DNA from: Odobenus rosmarus divergens
Taxonomy: Eukaryota > Chordata > Mammalia > Carnivora > Odobenidae
Direction: 5' to 3'
DNA: 64,000 bases
Assembly: GCF_000321225.1 (NCBI RefSeq)
Contig: NW_004452130.1
Coordinates: 5,949-69,948, forward strand
Shown: positions 24,745-36,640 of the stretch, in pieces
Position numbering within the stretch: the stretch's first letter is position 1
Layout: each line of letters begins with the position of its first letter
Notes under the pieces: generated by a model
Told to the model about the DNA's origin: nothing
The model's input: the letters and a program-made list of their open reading frames with translations, nothing else
Databases searched by the model: none
Position numbers and translations under genes: made by a program

Positions 24745-25059
24745 TGTACGTACATTCTTATTGGAAACCTTTATATTGTCAAGGGAAGCGTTTTGAAATC
24801 TATAAACCTATACCATCAAAACATTACTTTGAAGTTACTAATAAACTTGATGCAATTCATAGAAATGATTGCCCTTAAAAGTTATCTTCCATAGTAAGTG
24901 CTTTCTATGGAAAAAGATTTAAAAACTCAATTTCTTTTTTAATATAGAACACTATTTGAAAATAACTGTTTATCATATAATCATCAAATATTCAACCAAA
25001 AGACAAACTAACAAACAAAACCAAAAATATTCTCTCTAGTTTTCACCTTGTTAGACTTT

Positions 25060-25280
25060 CAAAGTAAGTGTTATCTCAGGAAAACCTTCCCAGATTAAAT
25101 TTGGTGTTGCTCTTGCTTTTATTGTTTTAAGTAATTCTCATAGGTTTAGTTAAATATTTATTGCATGTTTATTTACCTAATGTCTGTGTGCCCTTACCAC
25201 ACAATGCTTCCAGAAGGCAAAGTGTGTGTCACCTTTATGTCTAGTGACTGACATATCATAACGGCTGACATATTTGTGAA
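25060..25280 (+). repeat. LINE-2 3'-end relic
   Basis: Forward L2 blocks: 'tctcaggaaaaccttcccaga', 'tttattgcatgtttatttacctaatgtctgtgtgccc', 'ccagaaggcaaagtgtgtgtcacc' and 'atatttgtgaatg'. Confidence 0.6.
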
Positions 25281-27204
25281 TGGAATAGGCAGGTTTAGCA
25301 GAACTCTGAGAAGAGGGAGAGCCTGTGCTGTGTCACACAGCCTGCTATCCCCTGGCCATGGTGACCCATGAATTACATTTTGTCCTGAAACATCTTCAAA
25401 GTTCCCACTTTCTCTTTTACTGGAAGATACCACAATAAATTTAGGACAGGCATATTTATCACCCATATCCTCAGTCTCTCTCTTGCTGCTAATGAGGAAG
25501 CATTACATGCAAATATAAAGTGACGATGTGTTTATGGTCAAACCTCCTTTGATTAAAATTAATAAAAAGAGAAGCCTGGCTATGAAGTAGGATTCTCACC
25601 AGCTTTTGTATTTCTTTTCTAAATGTATCTCCCCAGTGTTCAGCAGGCTTTATCTTGCTAAATGTTAGAAGATTATGCTAATTAATAAACAAGTGAAGAC
25701 AGCAGAAGGGATGAACAGAACATTAATTTATCCTGCTTAAGGCTTTAAATAAAATCTTCTCAGACCATGAGGGGAAAAAAAGAACTTGGACAGCTTTTTA
25801 ATAACACACAGCTATTAATGAATATTTTCTTATGAATTATCTTTACCTAACTCCCTGAGAAGAGTCATCTGAAATGTAGTACTTTTCCAAAAAAGCCACA
25901 AGAAATTGCCATGCCCAGTTCTGCAGAACAAGAACATTTTATGTTTTATTTTATTTCATCTTGTTTTAAGCTCGGTGGGTTAGAATTTGTTAGCTCATTG
26001 GATTGTAAAATATACCTCTGTAGCAAACTATTATTGAAGTGCTTTGTCACTGAAGCATAGAAGTTGACATCCTGTAGGATTATCCTGCTAGTGATTTCGT
26101 ATGCAGGACCCACCAGAGCTGTGTCTATTTGTTCTGCTGACAAGCCACAGAGTCTAAGCTTTTAAAAGAACTGAGTTACGTTTAACAACATCCCTGCATT
26201 TTTCCTAAAAAGAAATGAAATATTTAGAGAAGGCTGACAGTTTTAGGAAGCAGAAAAGAACTGTCACCGGAGGCCACTGTGTTTTCCACAGCGTGAGGTG
26301 CCTAGCTGAGGTGATACGCTGCTTATCTAAGGGACCTTCTGCAGACATGTGGTGGATTTGATGAAATGTATAAAATCTATAGTGTTCACTTGTCAGAGGA
26401 AAAAGGCCTTTTGCTTCCTCGTAGAAACCTGCAGGAGAATACAGATTCTTGCAGAGGTGATTGCTATCAGTGCCACGTCGGGATGAAAAGAATAGGGCAA
26501 ACCGTGGGTAGCTTCTGGATACTCAGCCACCCTGACAAGCAGAGGGATCCAGGGGTATGAGCAAGATGCCACACAGGGACAAACCAGGGGACGAAAAGTC
26601 AGGGAACTGTCCCAGGAGACAAAGAGAGAAAAACAAGGTTCATCATAGCTCGAAAGAAAGAAGGTTGAATGGACACCTAATCTTCAAGGAGAGGAAATAT
26701 GGCCCATGGAAAATGAGCAGTGGCCTTTTCTGTTAACTGAGGAAGTGAGTTAGCATTTTAGCAAGAAGGATTCAGGTTAAGCCTTGAAAAGCAACTTGTG
26801 CTGCCCAGTAGGGATCCATGTTATCAAGGAAAACTTCAAATTTTCCTTGTCAAGATAATTATTAGTCTGAAATCTGTGCATTCGTGAGCTCCACCCAAAA
26901 CTACAGATTTGTTTTCAAGTGACTTCCAAGTTTTGAGCTCTGTGTCCTAGATTCCAAGAGGAGAGGGTTTATGAATAAGGTCAAGCCCAGAGGCCATAAT
27001 TTTCTATGTTTCCAAACAATTCCCTAAACTGCAACTTCATGGAGTCAGAAATCCCAATAAGGAGTCATGATACTGGAATCACTGGATAGGAGATATCAAG
27101 TTCTCAGAATAAAATAGGCACATATGTATTTTAATATTTTTTAGTGCCAATCCCAAATTAATTTAATTACATTCAATGCTTATTTATGAAGAGCTCATTT
27201 CAAA
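25281..27204. other. Low-repeat unique stretch; candidate conserved non-coding sequence
   Basis: Nearly 2 kb without a recent insertion. It includes an octamer ATGCAAAT (25507-25514) and an ATGCTAATTAAT homeobox-like site (25675-25686). No splice structure or coding signature is recognised; the short frames at 25946-26143 and 26366-26560 are unassigned. Regulatory role is a guess. Confidence 0.3.
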
Positions 27205-27335
27205 TTCTTGGTAAGGCTTCCAACAATATGCTACTAGTGGTTACGTTTTGGGGAAATCAAAAATTATATGTGGACTTTCAACTCTGCAGGGTTACAGTTA
27301 ACCCTAACCCTTGCATTGTTTGAAGGTCAACTGTA
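27205..27335 (+). mobile_element. Tigger-type (TcMar) DNA transposon end
   Basis: 'ggtaaggcttcc', 'tatgctactagtggttacgttttgg', 'ggactttcaactctgcaggg' and the terminal 'ttgaaggtcaactgta' match one end of a Tigger-derived repeat. Confidence 0.6.
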
Positions 27336-27355
27336 CTCAAAATACCCAAAAGATG

Positions 27356-27741
27356 TTTTTTTTTTTTTTTTAAAGATTTATTTATTTGACAGAGAGAGAG
27401 ACACAGCAAGAGAGGGAACAGAAGCAGGGGGAGTGTGAGAGGGAGAAGCAGGCTTCCCGCCAAGCAAGGATCCCGATGTGGGGCTCGATCCCAGGACCCT
27501 GGGACCATGACCTGAGCCGAAGGCAAACTCTTTTTTTTTTTTTTTAAACTTTTTATATTTATTCATGAGAGAGAGAGAGGGGCAGAGGGAGAAGCAGGCT
27601 CCCAAGGAGCAGGGAGCCCGATGCGGGACTCGATCCCAGGACCCCGGGATCACGACCCGAGCCGAAGGCAGACGCTTAACCATCTGAGCCACCCAGGCGC
27701 CCCGAAGGCAAACTCTTAACGACTGAGCTACCCAGGTGCCC
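27356..27741 (-). repeat. CAN-SINE (outer), split by another SINE
   Basis: Reverse-strand SINE occupying 27356-27532 and 27702-27741. Imperfect AAGATGT duplications flank it. A second SINE interrupts its 5' portion, so this copy is the older of the two. Confidence 0.95.
27533..27701 (-). repeat. CAN-SINE (inner, nested)
   Basis: Reverse-strand SINE inserted inside the outer one, with a perfect 16-bp target duplication CCGAAGGCAAACTCTT (27517-27532 and 27702-27717). Its 3' part is shorter, with a 'TTTATTCATGAGAGAGAG' tail junction, so it belongs to a different subfamily from its host. Confidence 0.95.
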
Positions 27742-28431
27742 CAAGATGTGTTTTTTTGAAATGCTTAATCAAATAGAAAAATCCCCTGACAGTATGAATT
27801 CAAAACTAGAGAATTCATAACTTAACAATACTTCAATAGAAACAAGACATTTCCAATAGAGTAGTGATTTTTAAAAAATAAGGAAAAATGTGATAAATTG
27901 AAAATCATACTTAAATAACTTATATACTTAATATACCCAGTTGACCACACTGACACCTTCCCTGATAATAACCAAAAAATAAAATCAACAAATAAGCACA
28001 TTTCTTTCATCCATGCATGACATAGTAGGGAAAAAAGCAATTACTCTGGAGAGAAAATTAGCAATAACTATATCATTGCCTTGATGCAAGAAATCCTTTT
28101 GGATACTTAGGCCCTGAGCAGAGCGGAAAAACAAAAATTGATTTTTTTTCCTGAGATTTTTGCAAACACGCCCCAGTCCTGAGATAGGTTTATCGCCCAA
28201 CATTACTTGGGTAACCCAAAGAGCTGCAAGATGCTAATTTACTTGAAAATTCTAACTCATGGATCTACAGTGATTGTGGAAACCTGTAGAAGCAAAGAGA
28301 AATTTTTTTCAGGAGGAATTTTCATCTGAGGTCAAATAATTCAAGTAATTTCCATATATAAATATCCACAAAAATGCACATTTCACATTAAAATAGAAAA
28401 TACACAAAGTAATATTATCATTAGTAGCTAC
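27742..28431. other. Unique AT-rich sequence, no gene seen
   Basis: No recognised repeat or exon. Confidence 0.4.
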
Positions 28432-28445
28432 AAAAGTTAATACAA

Positions 28446-28650
28446 CGCATGCCTGGGTGGCTCAAGTGGGTCCAACTCTTGATTTCGGCTCTGGTCATGA
28501 TCTCAGACTCCTGAGATGGAGCCCTACATAGGACCCCAAGCTCAGTGGGAAGTCTGCTTTTCCCTCTCTCTCTGTCCCTCCCCCTAGGTCACGGGGGGCA
28601 TGCTCGCACTCTCTCTCTCTCTCTCTCTCTCTCAAATAAATACATTTTAA
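28446..28650 (+). repeat. CAN-SINE, older copy with (CT)n expansion
   Basis: Forward SINE with target duplication AAAAGTTAATACAA (28432-28445 and 28651-28664). A perfect (CT)n run lies at 28608-28633. Confidence 0.95.
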
Positions 28651-28899
28651 AAAAGTTAATACAAGAATAAGCCTCAAAATCATTAAATAATGGTATGATA
28701 AAAATACAATTTCAGATATTTTAATAGGTTCTTAGAAATAAAGCAATGGCATACAAATTTGAACAAGGAAGATTTCAAATTCTTTTAAATAAATAATGGC
28801 TGGGGATGGGTGTGCTTCAGTATGCCACTATTTGCTCGTTGTTTGGGGAAAGAAAAGGGACAGAAAAATGGGGACTGACGAATCACTGCAATGGTAAAT

Positions 28900-29230
28900 T
28901 TTATGTGTCAACTTGGCTAGTCATAGTCCATGGTACCCACACGTTTGGTCAAATACCAGTCTAGATGCTGCCGTGAAGATATTTTTTACATGAGATTAAC
29001 ACGTAGTCTGAATATCCTCCATATGTACATGGGCCTCATCTAACCATTTAAAGGCCATAGAGAAAAAGACTGAAGGACCCCAAGCAAGAGAGCATTCTGT
29101 CTCCACCGTGCTTCCAAATTCCAGTAGTGGCATCAACCCTTCCCTGAGTTTCTGGCCTGTCTGACCTGTAAATTCTGGATTTATCATTTCCCCAAAATCA
29201 TATAAACTAATTCCTTAAAATAAATCTCTC
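28900..29230 (+). repeat. Solo LTR-like repeat (MaLR/ERVL type)
   Basis: Ordered blocks 'tatgtgtcaacttggctagtc', 'gtttggtcaaataccagtctagatg', 'gatgagattaacac' variant, 'gggcctcatctaacc' and 'ctaattccttaaaataaatctctc' match a widespread ERVL/MaLR-type LTR. Subfamily not resolved. Its 3' end merges into a pyrimidine-rich tract. Confidence 0.6.
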
Positions 29231-29302
29231 CCTCCCCCACTCCCTGGCCTCTCCCTCTCCACCTCCCCTGCCTCTCCCTCACCGCCTCCCCCTCCCTCCA
29301 TG
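29222..29302. repeat. Pyrimidine-rich low-complexity tract
   Basis: About 80 bases of CT-rich sequence with repeated CTCCCTC/CCTCCC units, replacing the microsatellite often found at the 3' end of this LTR type. Confidence 0.85.
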
Positions 29303-29720
29303 CCAACAGAGGGAACACCCTGAAAGCTCAAATGCTACCTCTAATACGACTAGTAGAGAAGACCCTCCTCCTAGTCACATTACCTTGAAAAACTAAAAAT
29401 CCAGAGAAGTTCAACTTATAAGCCTATTTTCTACTCATCTAGAAAATATCAAAAGGGTAAATCAGCATCTTAAAGGCAGAAAGGACAAAACAAAAATTGA
29501 CTCCCTGAACTTAACTTGAAGTAAACAAGAGAGCAGGTAAGATCATAAAACAAAGAATACCCATACAACAACTCAAACAATAATGACAACAACACAACTG
29601 TCTGATCTAAACGTACACTTAGAACCCAGATGATGTTGTAAAGAGACACGATGGTTCCTAAAGAGGAGTGCTGCCCTGTAAATGACTTAGTGAGTATTAG
29701 CTGAATGAAGGGATGGCTCC

Positions 29721-29810
29721 GTGGGTGTGGGTGCGTGGGTGGGGGTGGGGAATGTGCGGGGGGCAGGTGGAGGTATGGGTATGTGTGGGTGTGGGTGTGT
29801 GTGGGTGTGA
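29721..29810 (+). repeat. G-rich GTGGGT minisatellite with G-quadruplex potential
   Basis: Imperfect GTGGGTGTGGGT units. At 29722-29750 there are five runs of three or more G separated by 1-5 bases. The adjacent 29815-29860 stretch is purine-rich. The two reverse ORFs over it are repeat readings. Confidence 0.85.
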
Positions 29811-29869
29811 AAGGCAGAGATAAAGAAAGAAAGAGACAGTGAACGAGAGACAGAGAGATATGACAAATC

Positions 29870-31079
29870 AAGGGAAAGACGCTGAAAGCAGATACTCTGG
29901 AGCATCAACTGTATTAACTATTATGCCCAAACCAAAGCAAAAAGATGAGATAAGAATTTTAGTAAAATAATAATACTTTGAGAAGGCTTAACTAGAGATC
30001 TGATGTTGCAATTACTTCATAGCTAAAATTCTTACTGAATTTGAAATGCTCTTTTTTTGTTGGTGTTATTGCTGCCCTGATTTCAGTGAGTTTCAGGGAA
30101 TAGAACAGAATTGAATGCCTTTACTCTGCCATCACTTGATTAGTAATTACTGACTTAAGTAAGATTCCACTCCTTTAATATATTAACATTATATAAATAT
30201 TGATCTTACTCTATTCCATCAATCTTTCTTTGTGTATCAATATTATCATTTAAAAATATACGATGCATTGTTTCACTTTTGCAGTTTATCTTATTCTTAC
30301 TTTTTGCAAAAATTCTCTGATTATTCTCATACTTTCCCCCAAAGATTAATTTTAGAATTCTTTTCACTACTCCACAAAACAGCCCCCGCCTGCTGGGACT
30401 TTGGTTCATAGTGAATGAATTGTTGGCCATATCTCTTTCTCTTTTGGGTATGCCTAATAATTTCCATCGCTGGCTCAATTTCAATGAAGATAATTCTGAA
30501 TTTTTTATTATACTTTTCAGGTTCACTTGAAGTAATCGGCCTTTGTCCTTTAAATGTGTTTTTTTTTTAAAAGGCCACCCATTAATTCATGTGTTAATAA
30601 GTGTCACGTGTTTGGCCTCTAAGGTGCCCTGTAGCTTTCTGTCTTGCTTCTTTCCAATTGAAGTACTCTTTGCTCTCTGACTCCATAATTCTGTGGTCGG
30701 CCTCTGTGTTTTGCAGTCTGCCATATGCTTTTGTTGCGAAAATGTTACTATAATTTGCTCCTTTGGATGAAACTAACTTTCTTGTTGATGATGTTTGAGC
30801 TGAAAATGGTTTCCTTTGCTATGCCCAAATAGAAATGTTTTTTCCTTCATGTATGGTATCATTGAACATCTCCTCTGACTGCAAGAGTTCAGAGATTTGC
30901 TTTATCATTTATCATTTCATACTCAACACTGAGAATCAGATTTATTTCCAATGACATTGACAGTAAAGGAAGGGTAGTAAGGCAATGCAGTTTTAGGATC
31001 ATACTCTCCTGAACTTGGCTTTGGACAATTTCCTGTTGATGTATATAGTTGGGTATTAGTGTATGTTATGTTCATGTTA
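29870..31079. other. Unique sequence, no gene recognised
   Basis: A 106-codon reverse frame (30206-30526) shows no family signature and no splice context. I do not call it a gene. Confidence 0.4.
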
Positions 31080-31480
31080 TGTTTACTCATTCTTTTATTC
31101 TTTTAACAAGCTTTCATTAATTAGCTATAATCTTCCAGGTGTTACATTATTGCAAAAGATGGAAACATTTAGAAACCATGGTTCTTATTCTGAAACAGCT
31201 CATAGTCTACTACACTAATAGACAAATAAACCAGAATTTTAGAGCATTGGGTAAGCATTATGGATAAGCACTATGAAAGCAGGAAACATGGGAAATGGTT
31301 GCATGGGGAAAGAACCAAACTCTGATTAGTGCACGATGAGGGGAAGCGCCCTTGTGAACGCTGTGACTGAACCAAATCTTGCAGGATGAGAAATTAGCCA
31401 GCCAGTGCACGGGTAAAGGGCATTCCTACAGTGAAGAGCACATGCATATGGAAACAATTGGGAGAAAGCAGAGTCCATTC
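31080..31480 (-). repeat. LINE-2 relic
   Basis: 'ttactcattcttttattctttta', 'ggtgttacattattgc', 'cagctcatagtctactacactaatagacaaata', 'aagtgtgactgaaccaaatcttgcagg'-like and 'gggtaaagggcattcc' follow the reversed L2 order. Confidence 0.6.
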
Positions 31481-31591
31481 AGATTTTTAGTGCATTTCTG
31501 TAAGGCTGACGTACATGGTATAAGGGAAGTGTAGTAAGAACTGTGGCTGGCAAAGAATACAGATGATAGAGTTACAAGCAAAACAGTTTAC

Positions 31592-31606
31592 AAAATAAAC
31601 TACACA
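31592..31606. repeat. Target-site duplication, left copy (MORF4L1 retrocopy)
   Basis: AAAATAAACTACACA matches 32646-32660 with one mismatch in 15. Confidence 0.88.
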
Positions 31607-32645
31607 ACATTTATGTAAAGGTTGCCATAAAGGACAAACAAGTGAAATACTTTTTACATTACAGTGGTTGGAATAAAAATTGGGATTGAATGGGTTCTAG
31701 AAAGCAGAATACTCAAATATGTGGATACTAATCTGCAGAAACAGTGTGAACTTCAGATAGCCAGTCAGGAGCAATATGCAGAAAGGAAGATGAGGGGGGC
31801 TGCCCCCAAAAAGATGTCTGTTCTGCCAATAGAAAAATGTTGAAGTGAAAGCCAAAAAGAACAAACAGAAAACACCTGGAAATGCAGATGGTGGAAGACC
31901 AGGGAGACACCTCAGCCTCCTTACAAGTAAAGGGCCCCAGTGGATCCTACTGTTGACACTGAAGAAGTTATTCATGAACAGAATTAAAGTAAAGATTCTT
32001 AAAGAACTAAAACCGTGGTTTGTTGAGGATTAGGACTTAACTACCAGGCAGCAGCAGGTCTTTTATCTTCCTGCCAAGAAGAATGTGGACTCCATTCTAT
32101 GCACAATACAAGAAATCTCAAGAAAACACAGATAATAAGGAGTATGCAGTTAATGAGGCTGTGGCAGGGATAAAGGAATACTTCAAAGTACTTTTGGGCA
32201 CTCAGCTACTCTACAAATTTGAGAGACCCCAGGACACAGAGATCCTCGCAGATCATCTGGATGCACCCATGACCAGGTGTATTGGGCACCACATCTACTG
32301 AGATTATTTTTACGAACTGGAGCTATGTTGGCCTACACAACTCCGGATGAGAAGAACCTCATGGTATTACTGAATTATCTTCATGATTTTCTAAAAATAC
32401 CTGGCAAAGAATTCTGCAACCTCGTTTAGAGCCAGCGATTATGAAGTGGCACCAATGGAAGGCTGTGTGAGGTGAGGCCCTGACACTTTGTCCGGATCTC
32501 CGGAAACACATTTTTGTTTTTAGTCCTTCTCTTGCACAAATGATGTACTTTGAACATGTTAGTGTATAACAACAGATATTTGTTTTATGCTTGATTTTAA
32601 ACAGAGAAAATAAAAAGGATTACAGCTCCAAAAACAAAACAAAAC
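31607..32645 (+). pseudogene. MORF4L1: MORF4L1 (MRG15) processed pseudogene, 5'-truncated
   Basis: Intronless copy of the mRNA for the chromodomain/MRG protein of the NuA4 and Sin3 chromatin complexes. It starts inside the chromodomain (V-A-I-K-D-K-Q-V-K-Y near 31620). It then runs through the linker (K-M-R-G-A-A-P at 31790; K-N-K-Q-K-T-P-G-N at 31858), the MRG domain (K-N-V-D-S-I-like at 32080; T-D-N-K-E-Y-A-V-N-E at 32132; L-L-Y-K-F-E-R-P-Q at 32210; L-N-Y-L-H-D-F-L at 32371) and a 3' UTR ending with AATAAA and an A-rich tail (32622-32645). Several stops and frameshifts break it, including one in the W-D-E-W-V segment near 31685. A 15-bp target duplication flanks it. No function expected. 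Confidence 0.93.
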
Positions 32646-32660
32646 AAAATAAACTATACA
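32646..32660. repeat. Target-site duplication, right copy (MORF4L1 retrocopy)
   Basis: AAAATAAACTATACA. See 31592-31606. Confidence 0.88.
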
Positions 32661-33039
32661 TGATTCCCGGACTCCAGAAGAATTGAAAGCACTTCTGTGT
32701 CATTTATGATGTATCGACACTTAAGTAATCTTGGGAAGATTATCTATAAAAGAGTTTTCAAAACCTCCTGAGGGTAAAAAGTAGAAAAATATTTACTTCA
32801 TTAAAAATTTAAGGACAGTGATCTCTGTCGTCAAAAGTGTCTTCCCAGTCAAATCTTTAGACCACTGTTTCTGACTTCCTTCTTGTGGGAATTATAAATC
32901 TGTCACTCTCCCATTTCACAGTTAAGCAAGAATATAGGTGATGTCATTCCCCAGGCCACCACTCTCTACCTTCACAGCCCTAAGTTTAAGCTGTCTTTGA
33001 GGGACCAGTCAAGGACTTGATAGACCTTCATGGAGTCTC

Positions 33040-33275
33040 AAAACCATCTGTTTCTGTTTTGACCTGAAGTCTTATAGCAGCCACTTCCTGTGACAGGGTT
33101 TTGTTAATTTCTTGAAATCTTAGCTTAAGCTTTTCCATTGTATGCATATACCAGATTTTCTTTGTCCACCTAACCACTGATGGATATTTAGGTCCCTTCC
33201 ATGTGTAGGATGCTGTGGATACCACAGCAATCAACATGATAGTACATATTTCCTGATGGAAAAATTCACTATTGC
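33040..33275 (-). pseudogene. LINE-1 ORF2 3'-end fragment
   Basis: Reverse-strand L1: 'ttgtatgcatataccagattttctttgtcca' and 'actgatggatatttaggtcccttccatg', then 'ccacagcaatcaacatgat', the C-terminal ORF2 segment. The 91-codon reverse frame here is a remnant of that, not a host gene. Confidence 0.7.
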
Positions 33276-33308
33276 AGAGTTTTCTAAAGTGAATTTGACA
33301 CAATTACT

Positions 33309-33690
33309 CTTAGCAGCTCAACTGTTTCCCTCCAAAATTTATGGTGAAGTTCTAACCTCCCCCTCACCGTACCTCAGAATGTGACTTCATTTGGAGGTAC
33401 GGTCCTTAAAGAGGTAATTAAGGTAACATGAGGTCATAGGGGCTGGCTCTAATCCAATATGACTGGTTTCCTGAGGAAATGAGGACACAGATAGAGTGAG
33501 AAGACCGTACGAAGACACAGGGAGAACGTGGCCATCTGTAAGCCAAGTAAAAAGGCCTCAGAAGAAACCAACCCTGACAACACCGTTTATCTTGGACTTC
33601 CAGTTTCCTGGGCTGTGAGAAAATAAATTTCTGTCAGTTAAGCCACCCAGTCTATGGTCTTTTGTAATGGCAAGCCTAGAAAACTAATAG
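33309..33690 (+). repeat. Solo LTR-like repeat (MaLR/ERVL type)
   Basis: Blocks 'cctcagaatgtgacttcatttgg', 'aaagaggtaattaaggtaacatgaggtcata', 'ctaatccaatatgactgg', 'ggacttccagtttcctgg', 'gaaaataaatttctgt' and 'aagccacccagtctatgg' in canonical order. Same broad class as 2791-3243. Confidence 0.65.
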
Positions 33691-33759
33691 GACTGTTTTC
33701 AAAACTCCAAAATTCTAAGGCTTATTTCTAATATTTATCAGGAAAAATAATACAGTAAT

Positions 33760-33960
33760 AATCTGTTTAGTGTATTCCTGGTGTCATGCACTATACAAAC
33801 TGCCTTACATATAGCATATCCTAAAATTCTCCAGTTAACTGTACGGAATAGGTATTATTATGATTCTTCACATTTTTAAAAGTTTCAGGTAGGTTAGGGA
33901 ATAGTCAAAGATCACAAAGTAAAATTAACAGAATTAAATGCCATCAAGCCTGTGCTTCAA
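33760..33960 (-). repeat. MIR element
   Basis: 'cctggtgtcatgcactatacaaactgcc', 'ggaataggtattattatgattcttcacattt' and 'caaagatcacaaagtaa' follow the reversed MIR order. Confidence 0.6.
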
Positions 33961-36640
33961 TTAACCACACTGTATACCAGAACTGTCTACTTCTTCAATT
34001 TCTGGGGAAGTGTAGGAAATTGATAATGCTGACTGATGTTAACAGTCAAAATTGTTTTTTAAACAAGATTACTGAGGATGAGCACAACCTTTCAGATCAA
34101 TAAACACTATCAGGCCACATTAAATAAAATAGTTTAGTAAAATGTTTTAGAAGTGGACAAATAACTGAATGAAATAGGCTATGATCTAGTTGGAAGTGTC
34201 TCCACATACAGAAATTTAAAATCTAAAATGCGTTTAAAATACACAGGGAAAGATTAGGCATTCAAACAACTGTAGGGAAACTCCGATGTCTATAGTAAAA
34301 AAAAAAAAAATCCAAAAAATTAAGCAGATAGCAAAAATAAACTTAATTCTGTGTAGTTAAAACTAAATCCCAAGTGCAATCATCCCTCATCCAAACAGAT
34401 GTACTGGGCATTCTTGAAAGCTACAAAACCCCTTGTCCCCTTTGTTTGATATAATTTCAGTTCCTCTCATCCCTTTGGTCACTCAGCTAATAACACATTC
34501 TTTTCCCTTAATTTTATTTGCAACACATGGAAGTCAGAAGAGAATACAACACCCCTTGTGACTTTGCCAGTTCTGAATAGAGCAGAATATTATTGCACTT
34601 GTTCCAGACAGTTTATTTCTCGTAATGAACTTATGATAACATTAAATTTTTGTTGACAGCCATATCACACCAGTGAATCATACTGATTAACCCACAATTT
34701 GAAGTCTGCTCCATGTGAATCACCTGTAATCAAGTTGCCTCCAGCCATGCTTTACTAAGCCAGTGACCTCATCAAAGGAGAGAAAAAATATTCTCTCATA
34801 GGAATTTAAACTATTGAAATAATGTTACTAGTTGGAAATCAGCTCTTCTTTTCCTAAGTAATTTAATAAACTGTCTTTCAATAATTTAAGATTTGTCTTA
34901 CATCAATTTGAAGCTACGAAGTCTAGAGGTTTATAAAATTTCATTTACTCATATATTTTAAGAAATAAGAAGCATTTCCTTCTCTTCATTGTCTTAGGAC
35001 TTTACCCATTATTCATTATTCTTTGAAGATCCTTAATTGTGCTTTGATAAAAATATTTGGCAACTGTCTCTATCAATAACATCTCAGGCAGTTCCACTAT
35101 ATATATCAATACCATAGGTATATATAAATCTTGATTCTGATATGAATTTTCTTTGTGATGTCCATAATTCATTTTATACATCATTTTATATATCAGTCAA
35201 CACCAGAAACAAAAACAACTTCACTAAAAGGCTTGTAAAAGACATAAAATCGTGAACATGAAATAAACCAATTTATGGGATTTTATCAGTTCAAATGGAC
35301 TGTGTCAGAACCATCCTTGTACACATAAGCTCCCCAGGGTTTCCATTTTTTTTACTTTCAGAACAAACACCTGTACAGTTTTAGAGAATTCCTCAAAGGT
35401 TTTTGAGGACAAAGGGATTTCAGTAGAGATCAATAGATACAAGTTAGATATTTAAGTAACTGGAGTTATACTGTCAGAAAAGAAGAGATGCAATTCCAAT
35501 TGCCCATGAAGATAAAAAAGTTTAGAGTAGAGGCTGTAATGGGAATTGCCCTATTTTCTGAGAGCAGCAGGCCATTTGCTCTGACACGTAATATGGCAGA
35601 TCAATTCATGAGGTGTTTGTGTTAGAGAAGAGAATGCGCTCAAAATACTTCCGTAGACACAGAAACTATGAATCACAATGAATTCTAAAACCTTGGTAGA
35701 ATTTTTTTCTTAGGAAAAAAATAGGAGAAATGATCTACTCATAGGACATAAGTCAACATCTTAAAAGACATGCCATTTAAGTAATCATCACAGCAATAAA
35801 TAGCCAGTATGGCACTAGTCACTTAAATGTTACTTAATATTCTATCAGGATTAGAATATTTTCTCAAAAATTATATATACTATAATTCTTACTTAAAGAC
35901 TCAGATGTATAAAGTATAGAAGTATTTCAGAACAGAGGTGGCAGTAAACTCATCGAGCCAAATGGTTTAGAGAATTTTAAATTATTTGACACCTAAACAT
36001 TTAAAAATAGATAAATAAATATAAAAACATTTGACACCTAAATACAAATGTATATATACATGTATTGTATGTATATTTACATATGCATATACTTCTGTGT
36101 ATGTGTGTGTATACGTATGTAATTGGGTTGCCATGGTTTTAATTTGCCTTTTAGAAAATTAAAAATTAATAAAAAAACCTCCTACGACTACGGTACCTTC
36201 GTACAAAGAAAAAGTATATTCATCTCCACAGTTAGGAATAACAGATTCTCAGATAAAAAAGGAAGGTTATGCCAAATCAAACAAAAATGTATTTTAAAAT
36301 AATAATCTATACTTTTTCCTAATTTGGCTGAATATAATTCTTTAAGAACTGCTCATTTGGTTCAAGCCAACATTTATTTATTAATTGCTGCAGTGTAAAA
36401 TCATTAATGTATTTGCACAAAGACACAGCTGGATGGTGGCAGACACTAACCTGATCCCAAATAACATGCCCTATTCAATGCATCTAATTGCTGGAAAATC
36501 TACACCTTAGAGTCTCCATTTCTGTTGCAATATACTTATTATTCTTTGTCTAATATACAGATTATATCCCAAATATCAGTTATGTCAAACTAAGAAAAAA
36601 GTATCACATATAAAAATTAGCATCCTGGGTCACTTTAATA
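33961..36640. other. Unique AT-rich sequence, no gene seen
   Basis: About 2.7 kb without a recognised insertion apart from a TA/GT-rich low-complexity run at 36046-36120. No coding signature. Confidence 0.4.

Noticed and set aside
29470..29908. Two reverse frames rich in H, T, P and L/S
   Set aside because: They translate the GTGGGT minisatellite and the purine tract.
30206..30526. 106-codon reverse frame with basic composition
   Set aside because: No recognisable family, start context or neighbouring exon. It is within chance length for this amount of sequence.
31697..32033. Short forward and reverse frames over the MORF4L1 copy
   Set aside because: They are fragments or shadows of a processed pseudogene with frameshifts, not separate genes.
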